The translations under genes and the position numbers were made by a program. A stretch of 64,000 nucleotides of DNA, taken from positions 1,358,501-1,422,500 of the forward strand of contig NZ_RWJF01000001.1 of NCBI RefSeq assembly GCF_003970925.1. Reading direction: 5' to 3'. The DNA comes from Sphingomonas ginkgonis (GTDB taxonomy: Bacteria; Pseudomonadota; Alphaproteobacteria; Sphingomonadales; Sphingomonadaceae). The notes under the pieces are model-generated. The model made no database searches and was not told the DNA's origin. It saw nothing but the letters and a program-made list of their open reading frames with translations. Position 1 is the stretch's first letter; each line of letters starts with the position of its first letter. This document shows, piece after piece, positions 58,125-64,000 of this stretch.

Positions 58125-60133
58125 TGTTGCCGCTGCTGCTGCTCGCCGGGGTCGAGGCCGAGCCGATCATCGTCACCGGGCGCGGTCTCCCACCGGGCGA
58201 GACCGCGGGTGCGGCGAGCGTCAGCATCGACCGCGAGCGGATCCGCCAGTCGGCCAGTGGACGGCTCGAGGACGTGCTGCGCGATGTCGCCGGAGTGCAG
58301 AGCTTCCGCCGCTCGGACAGCCGCTCGAGCCATGCGACCAACCAGTCGATCACGCTGCGTGGGCTGGGCGGCAACGCCTCCGCCCGCGCGCTGCTGCTGC
58401 TCGATGGCGTCCCCCAGGGCGACCCCTTCGGCGGCTGGATCAGCTTCCCCGCCTACGCGACGGACCGCATCGGGCAGGTTCGGGTCACGCGCGGCGGGGG
58501 AAGCGGCTACTACGGGCCAGGGGCGCTCGCCGGAACGGTCGAACTCGAGAGCGCGACCCCCAGCGAGAGCAAACCGTTCGTCGGCTCGGTCGCCTATGGC
58601 AGCCGCGACAGCCTCGATGTCCGGGGCAGCGCGTTGCTGACGGGCGGGAGCTCCGCGCTGACCATGTCGGGCGCCTTCGCACGCGGCGATGGATTTGTTC
58701 CGATCACAAGCTCGACCCGCGGTCCGGTCGATCGTGCCGCACCCTACAAGCAGGCGAGCGGCGCCGCCCGTTACGTCCAGCAGCTGGGCCAAACCGAGGC
58801 GCAGCTCAACGTTTCGGGCTTCTACGACCAGCGCGATCGCGGCGTTCCCTTCACCGAGAACCGGGGCAAGGGCATCGATACTTCGCTCCGGCTGGTCGGC
58901 AAGGGCGGCACCCGCTGGTCGGTGCTCGGCTATGCGCAGTTCCGCAACTTCGCTTCGCAGTTCAGCAGCATCAACGCCGCGCGAACCACCAGCACCGAGA
59001 CGCTCGACCAGTACAGCGTGCCCTCGCGCGGGTTCGGCTTTCGTGGCGAGATCGCGCCGGTGTCAGGGCCGTTCGACCTCCGCGTCGGGACCGACGGGCG
59101 GTTCGTCCGCGGCGACACCAAGGAACTCTACCAGTTCGTCGCCGGCGCTCCCACCCGCCGCCGCGACGCCGGCGGACGGTCGAGCACCGTCGGCGCCTTC
59201 GCCGTGGCGACACTCACCCACGAACCGGCAAGCGTCAGCGCCAGTGGGCGGCTCGACCGCTGGGCGATCAGCGACGGTTTTTTCTTTCAACAGACCTTGG
59301 CCGGCGCGACGCTCACCAACACCGACTTTCCCGATCGGCACGGTTGGCAGGGGAGCGGACGGCTGGCGGGCGAGGCCCGGGTCGCGCCGCCACTCAAGCT
59401 GCGTGCGGCGGCCTATCGCGGCTGGCGGCTGCCGACCCTCAACGAGCTTTACCGTCCGTTCCGCGCCGGTGCCGACGCGACCGCGCCTAACCCGGATCTG
59501 CGGCCCGAGACCATGTGGGGCGGGGAGGTAGGAACCGACCTCGACCTTCCGGCCGGGTGGCGGGCGGCCCTGACTGGCTACGTCGCCAGGCTTCACGGCG
59601 CGATCGCCAACGTCACGCTGGGCAGGGGGCCCGGGACCTTTCCGATCGTCGGCTTCGTCGCTGCGGGGGGTGCGTACCGCCAGCGGCAGAACCTCGACGC
59701 GATCCGCTCGCGTGGCCTCGAGGCGGACCTGAGCGGCCGGCTGGCCGGGCTGGACGCGCGCTTGTCCTACGCCTTCGTCGATGCGCGGGTCGATGCGTCC
59801 GGGCCTGCCGCGGTGCTGGATGGGCTGCGTCCGGCGCAGACACCGAAACACCAGCTTTCCGCGACGCTCGGCTGGACCGGACCGAGCGGCTGGTCGGTGT
59901 CGGGGACCGGGCGAGTGCTGTCGGCGCAGTTCGACGATGACCTGAACGTGCGGCGACTGCATCCGGCGTTAACGCTGGACAGCTATGCCGCGCTGCCGCT
60001 CGGCCGGCATCTCGCCGTCGAGCTGCGGGGCGAGAACCTGTTCAACCGGACGGTCGAGACCGCCCGCGGCGCCGATGGATCGATCGAGCGGGCGCTGCCG
60101 CGCACGCTGTGGCTGGGGCTGCGGCTGCGGTGA
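58124..60133 (+). CDS. TonB-dependent outer-membrane receptor
   Basis: A 669-residue 22-strand-barrel receptor for an unknown ligand. A short hydrophobic start (LPLLLLAGVEAE) is followed by a TonB-box-like EPIIVTGRG. The plug domain includes GRLEDVLRDVAGVQSFRRSD, SITLRGLGGNASARALLLLD and YYGPGALAGTVELES. The barrel ends ENLFNRTVETARG and TLWLGLRLR. The last residue is Arg rather than the usual C-terminal Phe. The ATG at 58124 has AAGGGAAG upstream; longer starts lie in the preceding gene. The stop overlaps the cytochrome b561 GTG. Confidence 0.9.
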   Translation: MLPLLLLAGVEAEPIIVTGRGLPPGETAGAASVSIDRERIRQSASGRLEDVLRDVAGVQSFRRSDSRSSHATNQSITLRGLGGNASARALLLLDGVPQGDPFGGWISFPAYATDRIGQVRVTRGGGSGYYGPGALAGTVELESATPSESKPFVGSVAYGSRDSLDVRGSALLTGGSSALTMSGAFARGDGFVPITSSTRGPVDRAAPYKQASGAARYVQQLGQTEAQLNVSGFYDQRDRGVPFTENRGKGIDTSLRLVGKGGTRWSVLGYAQFRNFASQFSSINAARTTSTETLDQYSVPSRGFGFRGEIAPVSGPFDLRVGTDGRFVRGDTKELYQFVAGAPTRRRDAGGRSSTVGAFAVATLTHEPASVSASGRLDRWAISDGFFFQQTLAGATLTNTDFPDRHGWQGSGRLAGEARVAPPLKLRAAAYRGWRLPTLNELYRPFRAGADATAPNPDLRPETMWGGEVGTDLDLPAGWRAALTGYVARLHGAIANVTLGRGPGTFPIVGFVAAGGAYRQRQNLDAIRSRGLEADLSGRLAGLDARLSYAFVDARVDASGPAAVLDGLRPAQTPKHQLSATLGWTGPSGWSVSGTGRVLSAQFDDDLNVRRLHPALTLDSYAALPLGRHLAVELRGENLFNRTVETARGADGSIERALPRTLWLGLRLR

Positions 60134-60639
60134 ACGCTCGTTATACCAGGACGGCCGCTTGGCTGCACTGGATCATCGGCGCGCTGATCATCGCCAACCT
60201 CGTCATCGCGTTTAGCGACGGAAGGGTCGGCACGATCCGCGCGCACAAGGCGATCGGGATCACGGTGCTGGTACTGAGCCTGGTTCGGCTCGGCTGGCGG
60301 CTCACCCACCGACCGCCACCGTTCCCGGACGACGTCACTCCCGCCGAGCGAGTGTTGGCCACGGGCGTGCACGCGATCTTCTATGCGCTGATGATCATCG
60401 TGCCGCTGGCCGGCTGGCTGTTCGTTTCCAACGCCCGGGAGCTAAGGCCGCTGAGCTGGTTCGGGCTGTTCCCGATTCCCTACCTCAAGCTTTCACCCGT
60501 TATCTATGCGCTGGCGAGGTATGTGCTTGAATGGCTGGGGATAGGCTTTGCGGTCCTGATCGCCGGGCATGTCGCCGCCGCTCTCAGGCATCAGCGGATC
60601 GGTCGCGACCGGCTGCTGGCGCGGATGAACCCCGTCTAG
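60130..60639 (+). CDS. Cytochrome b561
   Basis: Di-heme membrane electron carrier, 169 residues, four helices. Candidate heme histidines are in TAAWLHWIIGALIIANL, RAHKAIGITVLVLSLVRLGW, VHAIFYALMIIVPLAGWL and IAGHVAAALRHQ. The GTG at 60130 overlaps the TonB receptor stop, so both are likely co-translated. Its TAG stop shares a CTAG with the convergent amidohydrolase. Confidence 0.92.
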   Translation: MNARYTRTAAWLHWIIGALIIANLVIAFSDGRVGTIRAHKAIGITVLVLSLVRLGWRLTHRPPPFPDDVTPAERVLATGVHAIFYALMIIVPLAGWLFVSNARELRPLSWFGLFPIPYLKLSPVIYALARYVLEWLGIGFAVLIAGHVAAALRHQRIGRDRLLARMNPV

Positions 60640-61886
60640 TCGCGGACGATGGTGCCGCCCTTCACGACCAGTCGCACCCGCCGCAGCGCGCTCATGTCGG
60701 CGGCGGGATCGCCGCTGACGGCGACGAGGTCGGCGAGCAGGCCGGGGCGGAGGCTGCCGCGGTCGGTCATCCGGAAGTAAGCAGCGTTGCCCGCGGTGGC
60801 GGCGTGGAGCACGGCGAGGGGGGCCATGCCGCTGCGCGCCATCAATTCCATCTCGAGCACGTTCTGGCCGTGCGGGAAGACACCAACGTCGCCGCCCATG
60901 CACATCGGCACGCCAGCCTGGAGCGCGAGCCGAAAGGCCCGACGGTTCTCCGCGACGGACTCGGGCGCGGGTTCCTGCCCGCTCCAGTGATTGAAGTAAC
61001 GCGCCACCGACTCGCTCGCCGCCAGCGTTGGGCACAGCGCGATCCGTCGGGCGGCCATGGCGCGGAAGATCTCAGCGGTACCCCCATAGCCATGCTCGAC
61101 CGTGTCGACCCCTGCCGCGATCGCCCGCTTCATGCCCTCGGCGGTCGCGGCATGAACCGCGACCTGCAGCCCGGCATCATGCGCGGTGCGGACTGCGGCG
61201 GTCATCTCGTCGAGCGACAGGGTCGGGCGGCTCGGCTCGCCCTTGCGGTAATGATAGTCGGCGTAGAGCTTGATGAAGTCCGCGCCTCCGGCGATCTGGT
61301 CGCGTACCGCGCGGACGATCTCGTCGACGCCGCTGACCTCCTGCGCGCCCTGCGGGATCGGCACGCCGGGCTCATAGCCCTTGGGGCCGTAGGCGCCGCG
61401 AGCGACGATGGCCTTGGTCGCGACCATTAGCCGGGGGCCGGGCACGATCCCTTCCTTGATCGCCTCCTCGAGCCCGACATCGGCGAACCCCGCGCCTTCG
61501 GTCCCGAGATCCCGAAGCGAGGTAAAGCCGGCGTCGAGCGTGGTCTTCGCCTGTGCCACCGCGCGCGCGGTGCGCAGCGCCAGCGGCTCATGGAGGACCT
61601 GATCGTCCCACAGCCGCTCGTTATAGGGGTGGAGGAAGAGGTGGGCATGGCCCTCGATCATGCCCGGCATCAGCGTGGCGCCGGCAAGATCGACCACGCG
61701 TGCACCAGCCGGGGCAGCGAGAGCCGGACCTGCCGCCGCGATCCGGTCACCCTGAACCAGCACCTGCCATCCCGGATGCATGGCACTGCCGTCGAACACC
61801 CGATCGGGACGGAGAATCAATGTGTCGGCGGTGGCGGGACCGGCAACGGAGAGGCTGGCTGCGAGCAGGGCGAGAAGGCGGCGCAT
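60636..61886 (-). CDS. Secreted amidohydrolase (imidazolonepropionase-like)
   Basis: A 416-residue metallohydrolase with a signal peptide (RRLLALLAASLSVAGPATA). Metal ligands are H80 and H82 in GMIEGHAHLFLHP, a likely carboxylated lysine in ADFIKLYADYHY, histidines in VAVHAATAEG and TVEHGYGG, and the Asp in MCMGGDVGVF. Relatives are periplasmic prolidases and other dipeptidases; the substrate is not known. The ATG at 61886 starts the signal peptide; longer starts add non-conserved sequence. It is a distant paralogue of the gene at 34131-35414. Confidence 0.88.
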   Translation of the reverse strand: MRRLLALLAASLSVAGPATADTLILRPDRVFDGSAMHPGWQVLVQGDRIAAAGPALAAPAGARVVDLAGATLMPGMIEGHAHLFLHPYNERLWDDQVLHEPLALRTARAVAQAKTTLDAGFTSLRDLGTEGAGFADVGLEEAIKEGIVPGPRLMVATKAIVARGAYGPKGYEPGVPIPQGAQEVSGVDEIVRAVRDQIAGGADFIKLYADYHYRKGEPSRPTLSLDEMTAAVRTAHDAGLQVAVHAATAEGMKRAIAAGVDTVEHGYGGTAEIFRAMAARRIALCPTLAASESVARYFNHWSGQEPAPESVAENRRAFRLALQAGVPMCMGGDVGVFPHGQNVLEMELMARSGMAPLAVLHAATAGNAAYFRMTDRGSLRPGLLADLVAVSGDPAADMSALRRVRLVVKGGTIVRD

Positions 61887-62043
61887 GATGTGGAGGCTAG
61901 CCGCAGCGGGGCCAGGTGGACAATGGCGCGCGACCCTTCTGCTCACGCCATGCTGCCGTTCGCACTCGACCGGCTGGGCAGTTCGGGATGGAAGGGGGCG
62001 CTGGTTGACTGTTCGACCGGCGCTTGCGAGGCGCGGACCTGCA

Positions 62044-62080
62044 AAGGAAAAGGGCGCCCCGCGCGGTGCGGGACGCCCTT
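62044..62080 (-). terminator. Intrinsic terminator after rpsI
   Basis: Read on the minus strand, AAGGGCG and GCGGG segments fold into a 12-bp stem with one C-A mismatch and a five-base loop, followed by TTTTCCTTT. It stands 25 bases past the rpsI stop and closes the rplM-rpsI operon. Confidence 0.85.
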
Positions 62081-62104
62081 TCCTGTTCGAGAAGACCGAA
62101 GCCC

Positions 62105-62677
62105 TTAGCGCTTCGAGAACTGGAAGCTGCGGCGAGCCTTGGCGCGGCCGTACTTCTTGCGCTCAACGACGCGCGGGTCGCGGGTCAGGAATCCGGCGCG
62201 CTTGACGGTCGTGCGGAGCGCCGGCTCGTAGCGGCTGAGGGCCTGGGCGATGCCGTGCAGCACCGCGCCGGCCTGGCCCGACAGGCCGCCGCCCTTGACG
62301 GTGGCGATCACGTCATACTGGCCCTGCCGCTCGGACAGGTCGAACGGCTGGTTGATGACGAGGCGCAGCGTGGCGCGCGCGAAGTAGATCGACTGGTCGC
62401 GGCCGTTGACCTCGATCTTGCCCGAGCCCGGCTTGAGCCAGACACGCGCGACGGCGTCCTTGCGCCGGCCCGTCGCATAGGCACGGCCGTACTTGTCGAG
62501 CTGCTGCTCGCGAAGCGGAGCTTCGGGCTGGATGTTGACCGGCGTCGGGGCTTCTTCCGGCGCGACGTCGGCGGCGGGAGCCTCGGCGGCGGCAGCGGCC
62601 GGAGCCGGAGCCGGGGTCGCGGCCTGCTGCTGCGTCAGCGCGGCGAGATCGGACAGGGACTGGCGATTGTCGCTCAT
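62105..62677 (-). CDS. rpsI: 30S ribosomal protein S9 with an Ala/Pro/Glu-rich N-terminal extension
   Basis: 30S head protein whose C-terminal tail contacts P-site tRNA. The S9 core begins at about residue 62 ([20 protein letters not shown]) and ends [16 protein letters not shown]. It is preceded by about 60 residues rich in Ala, Pro, Gln and Glu. The total is 190 residues against about 130 in E. coli. The ATG overlaps the rplM stop by one base. Confidence 0.97.
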   Translation of the reverse strand: MSDNRQSLSDLAALTQQQAATPAPAPAAAAAEAPAADVAPEEAPTPVNIQPEAPLREQQLDKYGRAYATGRRKDAVARVWLKPGSGKIEVNGRDQSIYFARATLRLVINQPFDLSERQGQYDVIATVKGGGLSGQAGAVLHGIAQALSRYEPALRTTVKRAGFLTRDPRVVERKKYGRAKARRSFQFSKR

Positions 62678-63156
62678 TATGCGCCCACCTTGTTCTTGCG
62701 GTTCATCGACGCAACGTCGAGGTTCTGCGGGTTCTGGCCGGCATGCGGATGCTCGGTCCCGTTGTAGAGGTGCAGCGAACGCATCTGCTGGCGCCCGAGC
62801 GGACCGCGCGGGATCATCCGCTCGACCGCCTTCTCCAGCACGCGCTCGGGGAAACGACCCTCGAGCACCTTGGCCGCGGTCACTTCCTTCAGGCCGCCGG
62901 CATAACCGGTGTGCTTGTAGTAGAGCTTCTGCGACGCCTTGCGGCCGGTGAAGCGCACCTTGTCGGCGTTGATGACGACGACATGGTCGCCGCAGTCGAC
63001 GTGCGGGGTGAAGCTCGGCTTGTGCTTGCCGCGCAGGATGTTGGCGATGATCGTGGCGACACGCCCGACGACCAGCCCGTCGGCATCGATCAGATGCCAG
63101 TTCTTCTCGACCTCGGCCGGCTTGGCCGGCTTGGTGGTCTTCAACAGCGCCTTCAT
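62677..63156 (-). CDS. rplM: 50S ribosomal protein L13
   Basis: Early-assembly 50S protein, 159 residues: [40 protein letters not shown], and [20 protein letters not shown]. First gene of the rplM-rpsI operon. Confidence 0.98.
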   Translation of the reverse strand: MKALLKTTKPAKPAEVEKNWHLIDADGLVVGRVATIIANILRGKHKPSFTPHVDCGDHVVVINADKVRFTGRKASQKLYYKHTGYAGGLKEVTAAKVLEGRFPERVLEKAVERMIPRGPLGRQQMRSLHLYNGTEHPHAGQNPQNLDVASMNRKNKVGA

Positions 63157-63189
63157 GGAGCCTGTGACCTTCTGCTAAACGAAAGAGAC

Positions 63190-63206
63190 GCCGCCCAGCG
63201 GGCAGC
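63190..63206 (-). promoter_or_regulatory. Hairpin in the rplM leader
   Basis: On the minus strand GCTGCCC-GCT-GGGCGGC forms a 7-bp stem with one T-G pair. It lies between the putative promoter and the rplM ATG and is followed by CTCTTTCGTTT, too interrupted for a clear terminator. It may be a ribosomal-protein leader element. Confidence 0.3.
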
Positions 63207-63219
63207 GCCTGTGGCCGCG

Positions 63220-63248
63220 CTAATCGCGGGAGGGGGCGGGAAAGTCAA
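63220..63248 (-). promoter_or_regulatory. Probable promoter of rplM-rpsI
   Basis: On the minus strand TTGACT (63248-63243) is followed after exactly 17 bases by GATTAG (63225-63220). The -35 is strong and the -10 weak, as is common in G+C-rich alphaproteobacteria. The start of transcription would fall near 63213, giving a leader of about 57 bases. Confidence 0.5.
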
Positions 63249-63372
63249 GCAAAAGCGGGGCGTTCACGGCAGGTAAAATGATACCGTAAAGAATTTTCCA
63301 AGCTTTTCCGGCGGTCTGCAGCGCTGTATTATGGACTCGTGGGCGTTCGGACCGGTCGGCGAGGAGGTTCGC

Positions 63373-64000
63373 ATGGACTTCGACGCGGTAATGCTGCTGG
63401 CGATTGTCGCGAGCTTCTTCCTGTTCATGGGGATCGAGGCTGTCGCACCGTCCGGGCGGTCGATGCCGGTGATCCGTCACTGGCGCTGGGTCGGGATGGC
63501 GGCGTTCGCGCTGAGCCTGGCCGGGTTCGTCGGCATCCCCTTGCTGGTCGTGCCGCTCCTCCCGCCGATGGCGGTCGTCAACCTGTCGGGCTGGGGGAGC
63601 GTCGCCTTCCTCCCGCTATGGTTGCTGACGACGCTCATCAACTACGGTTTTCACCGCTTCATGCATTATTTCGACTGGGCGTGGCGGGCCGGGCACCAGT
63701 TCCATCATTCGGCCGCCCGTCTCGACATCGCCTCGGCGATGATGTTCCACCCGGTCGACACGCTGATGCAGGGGGTGCTCGGCGGGCTCCTTGCCGCAGG
63801 GCTGCTCCACGCCACCCCGCATGCGGCGGCCTGGGCGGGGCTGTTCGGCTTCTGGGCGAGCCTCTACCAGCATCTCGACGTCCGGACGCCGGCCTGGACG
63901 GCGCTGCTGTGGCAGCGGCCCGAGGCCCACATGCTGCACCACGAGCGGGACGTCCATGCCCGCAACTACAGCGATTTTCCGGCCTGGGATCGGCTGTTCG
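63373..64000 (+). CDS. Sterol desaturase / fatty acid hydroxylase family protein (3' end cut by window edge)
   Basis: Di-iron membrane oxygenase family. 209 residues are visible and the frame is still open at the window edge. Two N-terminal helices lead to the histidine clusters that bind iron: HRFMH, HQFHH, QHLDV and HMLHHERD. Relatives hydroxylate or desaturate lipids, including carotenoids and hopanoid- or sterol-like lipids; the substrate is unknown. The ATG at 63373 has a strong GAGGAGG five bases upstream. A possible -10 TATTAT at 63327-63332 has only a weak -35. The gene diverges from rplM. Confidence 0.88.
   Translation, partial: MDFDAVMLLAIVASFFLFMGIEAVAPSGRSMPVIRHWRWVGMAAFALSLAGFVGIPLLVVPLLPPMAVVNLSGWGSVAFLPLWLLTTLINYGFHRFMHYFDWAWRAGHQFHHSAARLDIASAMMFHPVDTLMQGVLGGLLAAGLLHATPHAAAWAGLFGFWASLYQHLDVRTPAWTALLWQRPEAHMLHHERDVHARNYSDFPAWDRLF

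Noticed and set aside
61887..62043. A gene between the second amidohydrolase and rpsI
   Set aside because: Frames here are short, shift across the terminator and show no protein-like composition.

Overview
The window is 64 kb of G+C-rich chromosomal DNA from an alphaproteobacterium, most likely a member of the Sphingomonadaceae (Sphingomonas-like). The grounds are family-level protein likeness, the mutM-ubiE-ubiB-coaBC-dut and rpsT-dnaA gene strings, TonB receptor and TIM44-like proteins, and long Ala/Pro-rich tails on ribosomal proteins. No rRNA, tRNA, CRISPR, prophage or insertion sequence was seen. This is core genome, and I found no new multi-gene system. The new-looking signals are RNA-level: structured leaders and intercistronic folds in the str, S10/spc and dnaA transcripts.

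Layout. 1-9.9 kb: end of topA, then dut and a MoeB/ThiF enzyme on the minus strand, then a plus-strand propionate module (mce, scpA, a small low-G+C membrane protein, pccA), then coaBC. 10-16.6 kb: a YghU-type glutathione transferase, a PilZ protein, ubiB-ubiE, mutM, rpsT and dnaA with a hairpin-rich leader. 16.6-27.7 kb: a Tyr/Phe-rich lipoprotein, an ExoD-like protein, trpS, murJ, secB, a TIM44-like protein, mltA, an Smr protein, a GGDEF-EAL protein and an M13 metallopeptidase lipoprotein. 27.7-37.2 kb: methylcrotonyl-CoA carboxylase (mccB, mccA), lpdA, a polytopic membrane protein, an amidohydrolase, a CDF cation transporter, a DUF3140 protein and a cupin.

37.2-41.9 kb is the str operon (rpsL, rpsG, fusA, tuf). 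Its leader holds a terminator-like hairpin, there is a possible H-type pseudoknot between rpsL and rpsG, and hairpins stand before fusA and tuf. A secreted carbohydrate-binding-like protein lies on the opposite strand at 42.1-42.7 kb and separates tuf from the S10/spc genes (rpsJ to secY-adk, 43.0-55.3 kb). Palindromes sit in three of the few long gaps of that gene run. The usual rpsM-rpsK-rpoA-rplQ genes do not follow adk.

55.3-64 kb: an SRPBCC protein, folA, an FAD-linked oxidoreductase, a rhodanese-like CXXCW protein with a doubtful N-terminus, a TonB receptor, cytochrome b561, a second secreted amidohydrolase, rplM-rpsI, and the start of a sterol desaturase/fatty acid hydroxylase family gene that runs off the window.

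The metabolic genes fit branched-chain amino acid, odd-chain fatty acid and propionate breakdown. MccAB acts in leucine catabolism. PccA, Mce and ScpA carry propionyl-CoA to succinyl-CoA. No pccB, isovaleryl-CoA dehydrogenase or hydratase gene is in the window.
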